Source: Paraburkholderia ferrariae NBRC 106233 (GTDB taxonomy: Bacteria > Pseudomonadota > Gammaproteobacteria > Burkholderiales > Burkholderiaceae). From it: a stretch of DNA of 64,000 nt. Every line of letters begins with the position of its first letter. Positions within the stretch are counted from its first letter, which is position 1. The stretch spans positions 1-64,000 of the forward strand of contig NZ_BAYB01000038.1 of assembly GCF_000685035.1 (NCBI RefSeq). The letters run 5' to 3'. The notes beneath the pieces are model-generated. The model was not told the origin of the DNA and did no database searches. It saw only the letters and a list, made by a program, of their open reading frames with translations. This document shows, one piece after another, positions 25,381-33,658 of this stretch. Both the position numbers and the translations under genes were made by a program.

Positions 25381-26151
25381 ATGCAGACTCGCGGAAACAC
25401 CATTCTGATCACCGGCGGCGGCTCGGGCATCGGGCGCGCACTGGCGGAAGCCTTTCACCAGCGTGGCAACCGGGTCATCGTTGCCGGGCGTCGCGCAGCC
25501 GCACTGGAAGACGTCGTCCGTGCGAATCCGGGTATCGAAGCGTTCGTGCTGGATGTCACGGATCCTGAGGACATCGCCCGCGCAGCGGCCAAAATCGCCA
25601 CCGAATATCCGGGCCTGAACGCGCTCGTCAACAACGCCGGCATCATGCAACCCGAAGACTGGCGTGCGGCCGAGGTCGACACCGGCATTGCCGAGGCAAC
25701 CATCGCCACGAACCTGCTCGCCCCCATTCGCCTCACGGCCGCGCTGCTGCCCTTGCTGCACAAGCAGGAAAAATCTGCTGTACTAAACGTTTCGTCGGGG
25801 CTGGCGTTCCTGCCGCTCGCCATCACGCCCACTTATAGCGCCACCAAGGCGGCGATTCACTCGTTCAGCGAGTCGTTGCGCTACCAGCTCGCCGGAACGG
25901 GCGTAGACGTTATCGAAATCGCGCCGCCGTACGTCCAGACCGAGTTGATGGGCGAACAACAGGCAAGCGACCCCAACGCCATGCCGCTTGCGGAATTCAT
26001 CGACGAAGTCATGTCGATTCTGGATACGCAGCCGGAGGTTCGCGAAGTGCTCGTCAAACGCGTGCTGCCGCTGCGCTTTGCCGCCGAACAGGGCCGCGAC
26101 GGCTATGCAAAGCAGTTCGCCGGGCTGAACGACCACTTCGCGGGAAAGTAG
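25381..26151 (+). CDS. Short-chain dehydrogenase/reductase (DltE-like)
   Basis: 256 residues. Cofactor motif TGGGSGIG at 11-18, NNAG at 84-87, and catalytic Ser139, Tyr152 and Lys156 (YSATK). LVNNAGIMQPEDW and APPYVQTEL are typical of DltE-like SDRs. ATG 25381 has GGAG upstream. Divergent from the HxlR gene, so likely induced by it. Substrate unknown. Confidence 0.92.
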   Translation: MQTRGNTILITGGGSGIGRALAEAFHQRGNRVIVAGRRAAALEDVVRANPGIEAFVLDVTDPEDIARAAAKIATEYPGLNALVNNAGIMQPEDWRAAEVDTGIAEATIATNLLAPIRLTAALLPLLHKQEKSAVLNVSSGLAFLPLAITPTYSATKAAIHSFSESLRYQLAGTGVDVIEIAPPYVQTELMGEQQASDPNAMPLAEFIDEVMSILDTQPEVREVLVKRVLPLRFAAEQGRDGYAKQFAGLNDHFAGK

Positions 26152-26188
26152 GCTCGCAGCGCGCCCGTGCGGATCGGGCTGGCGAACA

Positions 26189-26222
26189 CGACGAGTCGGT
26201 GGCCCTGGCCGGCGACTCGTCG
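26189..26222. terminator. Hairpin between convergent SDR and riboflavin synthase genes
   Basis: Perfect 10-bp inverted repeat CGACGAGTCG/CGACTCGTCG around a GC-rich 14-nt loop, filling the short gap between convergent genes. No T run; a bidirectional terminator is the simplest reading. Confidence 0.5.
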
Positions 26223-26225
26223 CCC

Positions 26226-26939
26226 TTACTGCTTCGGCAGCCGCGGGATGTTTTTGATCAGCAGGTCTTCGATGTCGATGCCCTTCTCCGCCAGCAACTT
26301 CGAGACGACGCCGGTCAACTCGCCCAGCGTTTCCTTGACCGATTCCCGTATCGTGTCCACGACAACCTGCGTGCTGCGTTCGATCTCGATGTTGACCTTG
26401 TCGCCGACCGCCTTGGCATCGAACGTGGTGGCGCGGCGCGTTTCGGGAATCAGCCAGAGTTCGAACCAGCCCTCTTCCCGATTGGTCTCCGAAACCGTGA
26501 GGCTGCAACCATTGACCGCGATGTAGCCCTTCGCGAAAACATAGCGGCGAAAATCGGCCGGTATGCGGATGCGAATCATCTTGTTGTGTTCGGATAACGA
26601 AATATGTTCGATCGTGCCGGTGAAATCGACATGACCGGACAGCGGATGCCCGCCAATCTCCGCGCCATCCTTTGCCGCACGCTCGACATTGACCTTCGCG
26701 CCTTCCGTCAAGTCCGCGAGTGTGGTGATTCTCAGGCTCTGCAGCATCACGTCGAAGTCAACCAGCACAGCGGAACGGATCGTTGTCACCGTGAGGCAGA
26801 CGCCATCGACCGAGACACTGGCACCGATTTCGATACCCGCGGTGAATCCCTCGGGAAATTCGATGCTGAACGTTCTCAGTTCCGCATGATCTTCAATCGC
26901 CTTGATAACGCCGACACCTTGAACGATTCCCGTAAACAT
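26226..26939 (-). CDS. ribE: Riboflavin synthase alpha chain (E. coli RibC type)
   Basis: 237 residues with two lumazine-binding repeats: MFTGIVQGVGVI to EIGGHPLSGHVD, and the second repeat up to IEIERSTQVVVDT. It makes riboflavin from two dimethylribityllumazine molecules. It carries a C-terminal helical extension of about 35 residues (from RESVKETLGELTG) beyond the usual end. Start ATG 26939 is at the universal MFTGIV N-terminus. Divergent from the riboswitch-controlled ribH2-like gene; probably a second copy, with the main rib operon elsewhere. Confidence 0.93.
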   Translation of the reverse strand: MFTGIVQGVGVIKAIEDHAELRTFSIEFPEGFTAGIEIGASVSVDGVCLTVTTIRSAVLVDFDVMLQSLRITTLADLTEGAKVNVERAAKDGAEIGGHPLSGHVDFTGTIEHISLSEHNKMIRIRIPADFRRYVFAKGYIAVNGCSLTVSETNREEGWFELWLIPETRRATTFDAKAVGDKVNIEIERSTQVVVDTIRESVKETLGELTGVVSKLLAEKGIDIEDLLIKNIPRLPKQ

Positions 26940-27124
26940 ATGCGCCTCTTTAGCAGTTTCCAGGTCGATATGATAACTGCCCCGCGACCCGGGCACGATG
27001 GGGCACGGCGGAACGCGGCAAACCCGCCCGCCCGCGAACGATAATGACCTCACCTCGCATAGGGGTACGCGGCAGCAATATTTTCGTTCTCGTGCTAATT
27101 TACGTCTCGTTCGCTTTTGAACAT

Positions 27125-27283
<159 letters not shown>

Positions 27284-27353
27284 GGAGCGGTACGCGCCTC
27301 TGCGTCTTGCAGCGGCGCGGCCGTTCTTCGCCCTGTTCACACAAAACAGGCCC

Positions 27354-27860
27354 ATGCAAATGACTGTCACCTCTCTTCACGCAGACTCCCCGCTCGATTC
27401 CGTTCCAGCAGAACGGCGGCGCATCGCCTTCGTGCAATCGTGCTGGCATCGCGACATCGTTGACCAGTGCAAGACGTCCTTTCTCGATGCAATCACGCAG
27501 TACGGCTATACGGCCAATGACATCGATCTTTATGAAGTCCCCGGTGCATTTGAAATTCCCCTGCACGCGAGGCGCCTCGCGTGTAGCGGCCGCTACGCTG
27601 CGATCGTTGCGGCGGGACTGGTGGTCGATGGCGGAATCTACCGCCACGAGTTTGTGGCTCAGGCCGTTATCAATGGCTTGATGCAGGTTCAGCTCGAGAC
27701 CAATACGCCGGTGTTTTCCGCCGTGCTGACACCCCATCACTTCCACGGCGAAGAGCATGTCCGCTATTTCCGCGAACATTTCGTCGTAAAGGGTGCTGAA
27801 GCGGCACACGCGTGCGCGGACACGGTGCAAAAACTCGCCGCTCTTTCCGCCGCCGTTTAG
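27354..27860 (+). CDS. ribH: 6,7-Dimethyl-8-ribityllumazine synthase, RibH2 type
   Basis: 168 residues resembling the Brucella RibH2 branch (decameric lumazine synthases): FVQSCWHRDIVDQ, VPGAFEIPLHARRLA, GGIYRHEFVAQAVINGLMQV and LTPHHFH. Condenses the ribitylamino-uracil and butanone phosphate precursors of riboflavin. ATG 27354 or 27360 are both possible. It is under the FMN riboswitch just upstream, as RibH2 genes in alphaproteobacteria are. Confidence 0.93.
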   Translation: MQMTVTSLHADSPLDSVPAERRRIAFVQSCWHRDIVDQCKTSFLDAITQYGYTANDIDLYEVPGAFEIPLHARRLACSGRYAAIVAAGLVVDGGIYRHEFVAQAVINGLMQVQLETNTPVFSAVLTPHHFHGEEHVRYFREHFVVKGAEAAHACADTVQKLAALSAAV

Positions 27861-27897
27861 CGAAGCCGGCCATGGCTATCGCGCGAAGACGCCTCGC

Positions 27898-28137
27898 ATG
27901 CATCTGAACCCGGACCACTACCTGCAAACCGGTGCCGGCCGTGTGTTCACGGCCGAACGCAACGCCGCGGCCTGGGAGCAGTTGTACAGGGATTTGACAG
28001 CGGCGCTCAGCGAGCGGCCCCGGCGTTCAGACTCTTCGAGCCCCCATCGCAAACAGAGGGACTCGACGGAGCGATCGCGGTTGGCGAGGACTCCGCTGCG
28101 CACAAGCAAGCGCGTTGACAACCGGTTTCCGCTCTGA
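27898..28137 (+). pseudogene. Truncated N-terminus of an unknown, possibly ATPase-like, gene
   Basis: The first 37 residues (HLNPDHYLQTGAGRVFTAER and NAAAWEQLYRDLTAAL) read like real protein and resemble the N-terminus of small P-loop kinases of the zeta-toxin type. After residue 40 the frame becomes Ser/Arg-rich noise to a stop. No P-loop is found downstream. Likely a gene remnant left between ribH2 and the SMR gene. The assignment to a family is uncertain. Confidence 0.4.
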
Positions 28138-28225
28138 GACCATGCTTCCTCAGCTTCGGGGTACCGCTACCTTTCTTCGCTTGCTCCAACGTTCGGTATA
28201 AACGTTGGACTGGCGAGGTACGCAT

Positions 28226-28564
28226 ATGCCCTCCACACAGGCCGCATGGCTCATTCTTGCTGCGAGCGTCGCAGCCGAAGCGCTCGGCACGGCCAGTCTC
28301 ACGCTCTCCGCCGGATTCACCCGGTTCCTGCCCTCCGTGCTCACCGTGATCTGCTACGTCACGGCCGTCTTTCTGATGGCTGTCGCAACGAAGCGAATCG
28401 AAATGGGTATGGCCTACGCGGCCTGGGCGGGAAGCAGTGCTGCCTTGACGGCAGTGATAGGTGTGGTCTGGTTCGAGGAATCGCTCAACGCCCTCAAGGC
28501 CATGGGGTTGTGCATGGCCATATGCGGCATTGTCTTGCTCAATTTCAGCAGCAATGGCACCTGA
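28226..28564 (+). CDS. SMR-family small multidrug efflux protein
   Basis: 112 residues, four membrane helices, EmrE-like. The essential membrane Glu is in AAEALGTASL, with AYAAWAGSSAALTAVIGVV in helix 3. ATG 28226 with GAGGT upstream. Functions as an antiparallel dimer that exchanges protons for cationic drugs or guanidinium. No regulator alongside. Confidence 0.92.
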   Translation: MPSTQAAWLILAASVAAEALGTASLTLSAGFTRFLPSVLTVICYVTAVFLMAVATKRIEMGMAYAAWAGSSAALTAVIGVVWFEESLNALKAMGLCMAICGIVLLNFSSNGT

Positions 28565-28615
28565 AGGCGTTGCAGCAACACGCTGCTGAGATGGCAGTTC
28601 GCCCTAAAATCCCTG

Positions 28616-28678
28616 CAGGTCCCGCACAGGTCCCGCACAGGTCCCATACAGGTCCCATACAGGTCCCATACAGGTCCA
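28616..28678. repeat. Six tandem 11-bp repeats CAGGTCCCRYA
   Basis: Six head-to-tail copies of an 11-bp unit: two CAGGTCCCGCA, three CAGGTCCCATA and a final partial CAGGTCCAAA. The array ends 22 nt before the VOC start, so it lies in the promoter or leader. The 11-bp period places every copy on one helix face. Confidence 0.85.
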
Positions 28679-28700
28679 AACGCACACTTCAGGAGAACTC

Positions 28701-29075
28701 ATGTTTGATCACGTCAAATTCGGAGTCACCGACTATGCGGCAAGCAAGGCGTTCTATCTCGCAGCGCTCGAACCGCTGGGCGTAGCGGTGGTCTCCGAGG
28801 GCGACCCGACCTACGGTGTGGAGTTGAGCCCGCCGGGCCAGCCTTCGCTGTGTCTCTATCAGACCACCGAAAAGCCCGCGCACCTTCATCTCGCGTTCAC
28901 GGCAGCGAACCGCCAGCAGGTCGAGGCGTTCCATCGCGCGGCGCTGAAGGCGGGCGGCAAAGACAACGGTGGACCTGGCCTGCGCCCGAACTACAACGCG
29001 AACTACTATGCCGCGTTCGTCATCGATCCGGACGGGCACAACATCGAAGTGGTGTGCCATACAGCGGGCGCCTGA
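28701..29075 (+). CDS. VOC-family (glyoxalase/bleomycin-resistance fold) protein
   Basis: 124 residues with two beta-alpha-beta modules: MFDHVKFGVTDYAASKAFY at the start and the C-terminal YYAAFVIDPDGHNIEVVCH, where His and Glu form part of a metal site. Small VOC proteins of this type are common and mostly uncharacterised. ATG 28701 has AGGAG. The 11-bp repeat array is immediately upstream. Confidence 0.9.
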   Translation: MFDHVKFGVTDYAASKAFYLAALEPLGVAVVSEGDPTYGVELSPPGQPSLCLYQTTEKPAHLHLAFTAANRQQVEAFHRAALKAGGKDNGGPGLRPNYNANYYAAFVIDPDGHNIEVVCHTAGA

Positions 29076-29114
29076 TCCTGCCTCCCTCTCGCGTCAGACG
29101 TCAAACGTCAACCC

Positions 29115-29327
29115 TCAACCCAAAGCCCGCAAGTCCGCATCCACCTTCTGAAGCACTTCTGCCGAAACGAGGCCATCGGAGAATTTCGCCGCAGTCGCCA
29201 GCGACATGCCAAGCGCCATACCGATTAGCGGATGCGAGGCAATGCCGGGCAAGTGCTTCTCGACGACGGCCTTCGCGCTATCGCTTTCCAGAAGATCGCG
29301 TACGGTAGAGTCGATCGAATAAGGCAT
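29115..29327 (-). CDS. Small helical conserved hypothetical protein
   Basis: 70 residues: MPYSIDSTVRDLLESDSAKAVVEKHLPG is followed by PLIGMALGMSLATAAKF, a segment seen as the last domain of some larger enzymes, and a final amphipathic helix. Last gene of the fadH operon (63 nt after the SnoaL-like gene). Function unknown. Confidence 0.7.
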   Translation of the reverse strand: MPYSIDSTVRDLLESDSAKAVVEKHLPGIASHPLIGMALGMSLATAAKFSDGLVSAEVLQKVDADLRALG

Positions 29328-29390
29328 GGTGATTTTCCTTTTTCTGCGGTTGGGGTTCGTCGGAAAGCGCGGCTACGTCGTCTTCCAAGG

Positions 29391-29825
29391 CTAAACCTTG
29401 TAGGCCGGCAGAAACTGCGCGAGCCGCGCGCCCATTTGCGCGCCCAGGGCCTGCAACGCGTTGAACGGCCGGATCATGACCTCGAATTCGACAATGCGGC
29501 CTTCCTCGTCGAAACGGATCATATCGATGCCCTTGAGCTGCTTGTCCTCCACGTTGGCGCTGAACTCCAGCACGACATTCAGTCCGTCCTCACTGCTGAA
29601 CTGACGATGATAGGTGAAGTCGCGAAAGATCGTGACGACCGTTTGCAGCGCCATCAGCAACGCCGGAGCCGGCGCATAGGGCTTGAACGCCATGGGCGAA
29701 CGGAAAACGGCATCGGGGTGCACGATGCTGCTCAATGCGCTGAGATCCCCGCTTTCCACCATCGCGTGCCACTTTTCGAGGGAACGCGCGACAGCGGGAT
29801 GAACATGAAAGGTTGACTGGCTCAT
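29391..29825 (-). CDS. SnoaL/NTF2-like protein
   Basis: 144 residues of the cone-shaped NTF2 fold: helical lead VARSLEKWHAMVESGD, VHPDAVFRSPM, FTYHRQFSSEDGLNVVLEF and DMIRFDEEGRIVEFEVMIRP. Such proteins are isomerases, hydratases or binding proteins. It lies 30 nt after the fadH stop and is probably co-transcribed. Substrate unknown; fatty or dienoyl substrates are plausible by context. Confidence 0.85.
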   Translation of the reverse strand: MSQSTFHVHPAVARSLEKWHAMVESGDLSALSSIVHPDAVFRSPMAFKPYAPAPALLMALQTVVTIFRDFTYHRQFSSEDGLNVVLEFSANVEDKQLKGIDMIRFDEEGRIVEFEVMIRPFNALQALGAQMGARLAQFLPAYKV

Positions 29826-29855
29826 GAAAACTCCGTTCTCCGAACAAAATGGCCG

Positions 29856-31877
29856 TCACAGCGCGACGGCGAGTGTCGTGCCTTGATAAATGGCGCGCTT
29901 GGCATCCAGTTCCGCGGCCTCGTCCGCCCCGCCGATCACGTGCACGGTGCGTCCGGCGGCCTGCAGTTGATCGGCGAGTTCGCGCAGGGGCTCCTGTCCC
30001 GCGCAGATCACCACGTTGTCCACGGGCAGCGTGCGCGGCTCGCCGTCGATCGTCACGTGCAGTCCTTCCTCGTCGACGCGCTGGTAGTCCACCGAGGAAA
30101 CCATCTCCACGCCCCGTGCCTTGAGCGCCGTGCGATGAATCCAGCCCGTGGTTTTTCCAAGACGGTCGCCCACCTTCGACTTCTTGCGCTGCAGGAGATG
30201 CACGTGGCGCGCAGGCGCTTCCAGATGCGGCTGGCGCACCCCGCCACGCTCCGCATAGGTCGTATCCACGCCCCATTCGGCGAAGAACTTCGCCGGGTCG
30301 AGGCTGGCGCTTTTGCCCTCGTGCACCAGATACTCGGCCACGTCGAAGCCGATGCCGCCGGCGCCCACGATGGCCACCTCGCGCCCAACGGGTTTGCCGT
30401 CGCGCAGAACGTCGAGATAGCCCAGCACCTTCGGATGATTCGCGCCTTCGATCTTCGGATCGCGTGGCACGACACCCGTTGCAACCACCACTTCGTCGAA
30501 CGCTCCCTGCATCAGCAGCTCCGCCGTCGCGCGCGTATTGAGGCGAAGCTCCACGCCGTTGAGTTCGATCTGGCGCCGGAAGTAACGCAACGTTTCCTCG
30601 AATTCTTCCTTGCCGGGCACCTTTTTAGCGATGTTGAACTGCCCGCCGATCTCCGGGCCGGCCTCGAACAGCGTCACCGCGTGGCCGCGCCCGGCCGCCG
30701 TCACGGCACACGCAAGCCCCGCCGGACCCGCACCCACCACGGCAACCCGCTTGCGCTGCTGCGCCGGCTGAATGACGATCTGCGTTTCGTGGCAGGCGCG
30801 CGGATTGACCAGACAGGACGTGACTTTGCCTGCGAACGTATGGTCGAGGCACGCCTGATTGCAGCCAATGCACGTATTGATTTCGTCGGCGCGACCCTCC
30901 CGGGCTTTGCGCACGAAAGCAGCGTCGGCGAGGAACGGGCGCGCCATCGACACCATGTCGCACACCCCATCGGCCAGCAGTTGTTCCGCCAGTTCGGGCG
31001 TGTTGATGCGGTTGGTGGCAACAAGCGGAATCGACACCTTGCCCATCAGCCGCTGCGTCACCCAGGTGTAGGCGCCGCGCGGCACCTTCGTGGCTATGGT
31101 CGGTATGCGCGCCTCGTGCCAGCCGATACCCGTGTTGATCAGGGTAGCGCCCGCCTGTTCGACGGCCTGCGCGAGCCCGATGACCTCCTCCAGCGTGGAA
31201 CCGCCTTCCACGAGATCGAGCATGGAAAGACGATAGATGAGGATGAAGTCGCGGCCCACGCGCTCCCGAATGCGGCGCACGATCTCCAGAGGAAAGCGGA
31301 TGCGGTTCTCGTAACTGCCACCCCAGCGATCGTTGCGATGGTTCGTGCGCGGCACGATGAACTCGTTGATGAGATACCCCTCCGAGCCCATGATTTCCAC
31401 GCCGTCGTAGCCTGCATGCTGAGCGAGCGCCGCGCAGCGAACGTAGTCGTCGACGGTCTGCTCGACCTCTTCATCGGTCAGCTCGTGCGGGACGAACGGA
31501 TTGATCGGGGCCTGCAGCGCGCTCGGCGCCACCAGTTTCGGCTGATACGAATAGCGCCCAAAATGCAGGATCTGCATGGCAATCTTGCCGCCTTCCGCGT
31601 GGACCGCCCGCGTAATCAGCCGGTGCTGGTCGGCTTCGGCCTCGGTGGTCAGCATGGCGCCGCCGTGCATGGGACGCGCGCGCTCGTTGGGGGCAATGCC
31701 CCCGGTCACGATCAGTCCCACCTCTCCCCTTGCGCGCTCCGCATAGAAGGCCGCCATGCGTTCGAAGCCGTTCGGCACCTCTTCGAGGCCGACGTGCATG
31801 GAGCCCATCAGGACGCGGTTTCGCAGCGTGGTGAAGCCCAGATCGAGCGGGCGCAGCAGATTCGGATAGTGTTCCAT
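29856..31877 (-). CDS. fadH: NADPH-dependent 2,4-dienoyl-CoA reductase
   Basis: 673 residues. N-terminal Old Yellow Enzyme barrel (PLDLGFTTLRNRVLMGSMHVGLE; residues 1-370), a 4Fe-4S site with CIGCNQACLD and CLVNPRAC (about 335-365), and a C-terminal FAD/NAD(P) domain (GAGPAGLACAVTAAGRG and GAGGIGFDVAEYL). Reduces dienoyl-CoA in unsaturated fatty-acid oxidation. Start ATG 31877. Divergent from a PadR-type regulator with a long inverted repeat just upstream. Confidence 0.95.
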   Translation of the reverse strand: MEHYPNLLRPLDLGFTTLRNRVLMGSMHVGLEEVPNGFERMAAFYAERARGEVGLIVTGGIAPNERARPMHGGAMLTTEAEADQHRLITRAVHAEGGKIAMQILHFGRYSYQPKLVAPSALQAPINPFVPHELTDEEVEQTVDDYVRCAALAQHAGYDGVEIMGSEGYLINEFIVPRTNHRNDRWGGSYENRIRFPLEIVRRIRERVGRDFILIYRLSMLDLVEGGSTLEEVIGLAQAVEQAGATLINTGIGWHEARIPTIATKVPRGAYTWVTQRLMGKVSIPLVATNRINTPELAEQLLADGVCDMVSMARPFLADAAFVRKAREGRADEINTCIGCNQACLDHTFAGKVTSCLVNPRACHETQIVIQPAQQRKRVAVVGAGPAGLACAVTAAGRGHAVTLFEAGPEIGGQFNIAKKVPGKEEFEETLRYFRRQIELNGVELRLNTRATAELLMQGAFDEVVVATGVVPRDPKIEGANHPKVLGYLDVLRDGKPVGREVAIVGAGGIGFDVAEYLVHEGKSASLDPAKFFAEWGVDTTYAERGGVRQPHLEAPARHVHLLQRKKSKVGDRLGKTTGWIHRTALKARGVEMVSSVDYQRVDEEGLHVTIDGEPRTLPVDNVVICAGQEPLRELADQLQAAGRTVHVIGGADEAAELDAKRAIYQGTTLAVAL

Positions 31878-31881
31878 GGTA

Positions 31882-31935
31882 TTTATGAAACTAGTTGCAT
31901 AGAGGGTGGCATCATCATGCAACCAGTTTCATAAA
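31882..31935. promoter_or_regulatory. Operator: 19-bp inverted repeat with a 16-nt spacer in the fadH-padR intergenic region
   Basis: Left arm TTTATGAAACTAGTTGCAT (31882-31900) and right arm ATGCAACCAGTTTCATAAA (31917-31935) are reverse complements with one mismatch. ATGnAAC...GTTnCAT is the kind of palindrome bound by PadR repressors. The site begins 5 nt upstream of the fadH start and ends 70 nt before padR. Confidence 0.8.
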
Positions 31936-32005
31936 CGAGCAAGGGAATGTATAGTTTTAGAGGAAATCCTTTATCTTCAGTCCAGCCCGCCTCTGCTCCC
32001 GCCCG

Positions 32006-32590
32006 ATGTCGCTTCCTCACGCCTTGCTTACTGCTCTCGTCGAACGGTCCTGCTCCGGGTCCGAACTGGCGGCCCGCTTCGACAAATCGATCGGCTACTT
32101 CTGGAACGCTACGCACCAGCAGATTTATCGCGAACTGGGACACCTCGAAGAGGCAAAACTCATCGAGTCGCTACCGGAGGAGGCCACCCGGGGCCGCAAG
32201 CGCGCTTACCGGATCTTGCCGGCGGGCCGCGACGAATTGAGGCAATGGATTACGCAGGAAGAAGAGCCTGCCGTACTGCGCCATGAATTCCTGGTGCGGC
32301 TGCGTGCGGAAGCCGTGGTCGGACCCACGGGGCTGGAGAAAGAGATTCGGCGCCGCATTGCGCTGCATGAAGACAAGCTTGCGCAATATCGCGCAATCGA
32401 GCAGCGCGATTTTCCGGACGAACCGCAGGACCGCGAAGCGGCACTGCAACGCGTGGTGCTGCAGGCCGGGACAGGATATGAGAGCGGGTGGCTCGAAATA
32501 TTGAATGCCGCGTTAGCTGCGCTGCAAAAACCGTCGCGCGACGGCGGATCGACCCAAGGCCGCAAAAGCAGAAGAAAGCCGGCTCAATGA
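32006..32590 (+). CDS. PadR-family transcriptional regulator (with Vir C-terminal domain)
   Basis: 194 residues. N-terminal winged helix SLPHALLTALVERSCSGSEL to RGRKRAYRILPAGRDEL (1-80) and a C-terminal helical dimerisation domain (about 95-175), ending in a basic Ser/Gly/Lys tail. It is divergent from fadH and is its probable repressor through the 19-bp inverted repeat. Effector not known; a fatty-acyl or phenolic ligand is possible. Confidence 0.92.
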   Translation: MSLPHALLTALVERSCSGSELAARFDKSIGYFWNATHQQIYRELGHLEEAKLIESLPEEATRGRKRAYRILPAGRDELRQWITQEEEPAVLRHEFLVRLRAEAVVGPTGLEKEIRRRIALHEDKLAQYRAIEQRDFPDEPQDREAALQRVVLQAGTGYESGWLEILNAALAALQKPSRDGGSTQGRKSRRKPAQ

Positions 32591-32949
32591 CAGCCGCTCG
32601 CCGTGCAATACCGGTTATAGACAATGCCATGCCCGTCCATCCCTGAGATAGTCCGGGTGCCGTTGCCATAATCGGTAATGGTTTCGTTCCAGGTCGAGCC
32701 GTCCGCCGCCATACCGCTGACGAAAGTCGTGCTTCCGTTAGTCTGGGCGATATGGTTGGCCGTTTCGTTCGCGTTAGCGCCTTCGCTGTCGATCGGCGTC
32801 ATATTGCCGAAGCGCTGCACGGTGTAATTATTTCCGGACTCGTCCACGCAGTTCTGAAACGCGAGACTGCCCGAGCAACCGGCAAAGACGGTGGCGGGCG
32901 CCGCGCACGCGGCAGCAGCAAAGCAGAAAGTCAGCGCTAGACGCTTCAA
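32584..32949 (-). CDS. Small secreted protein, TTG start
   Basis: 121 residues. A signal peptide (KRLALTFCFAAAACAAPATVFA) is cleaved before GCSGS, leaving a small Thr/Asn/Gly-rich domain with four Cys and a GTRTISGMDGHGIVYNRYC end. No ATG fits; TTG 32949 has GAGGT five bases upstream and gives a perfect signal peptide. Function unknown. Its 3' end overlaps padR by 7 bp in convergent orientation. Confidence 0.75.
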   Translation of the reverse strand: MKRLALTFCFAAAACAAPATVFAGCSGSLAFQNCVDESGNNYTVQRFGNMTPIDSEGANANETANHIAQTNGSTTFVSGMAADGSTWNETITDYGNGTRTISGMDGHGIVYNRYCTASGCH

Positions 32950-33658
32950 TGGCGACCTCGAATGACGGCGAAAAGACAACGCGCCGCATTGTACCTTGAT
33001 AGCTCGGGCCTCCCCCAGGCGGCCAAAACCGCGTTGCGGGCAAAGTCTGCATGCCACGAATGCGCCATGGCAATGACCAATCCGGAACAAAAAACGTTTG
33101 CGCGCATCCATTAAACGTTTGCGTGAGGACGATAAATTCTCTTGCCGAAAATACCCCGTATCTCTTCGCTCGGGAATTCGGGGAATCGAGAACCAGCGTG
33201 CGATTCCGCTCAGTGACGAATTGACCACACAATCCCGGCATTCCTGGCAAAAGTCGCTCTCCCGCATACGCAAAAGACATATTGCACTGGTAAAATCTGC
33301 GCGAATTGAGGATGGCAGCCCGCCGTTCCGGAATATCGACCCGAACCTAGACCACTCGTGCCGCCGGATCGAAAGTCTGCGCATCAGGCCGATGGGGAAC
33401 GGCCGTCTGCTCCCATGCCTGAGCGCACCACGCACCCGCTACGCCGGAGAGTGCAGCCGCTCACCGCATGCTCCCAATCGAACGCCCTTCCGGCGCCGGC
33501 TTCGCCACGCCGCCGGATCGCGCCGCTCGCTTGGCGCGCGTTGCTCCGTGCGCGGACAGAAACTCCCCGACACTCTGGCCACGCCCCGGTTGCCGCGCAG
33601 GCGCCGGGCCTGATGAATGCTGTCGAGTCGTTAGCTACACGAACCAGCCAAGCCCGCC
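32950..33658. other. 709-bp region without a supported gene, before the polysaccharide locus
   Basis: Open frames here are Arg/Ser/Pro-rich and lack start signals or family features. The stretch 33100-33300 is lower in GC than the flanks. Probably the promoter and untranslated leader of the WcaJ-like gene at 33659. I see no repeat or transposon end. Confidence 0.5.

Noticed and set aside
28616..28678. Repeat array considered as CRISPR
   Set aside because: The units are contiguous 11-mers with no spacers and no cas genes nearby.
29883..31934. Long plus-strand frame opposite fadH
   Set aside because: His/Arg-rich shadow of fadH with no motifs.
32950..33658. Several frames before the polysaccharide locus
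   Set aside because: Ser/Arg/Pro-rich with no ribosome site, signal or family feature.
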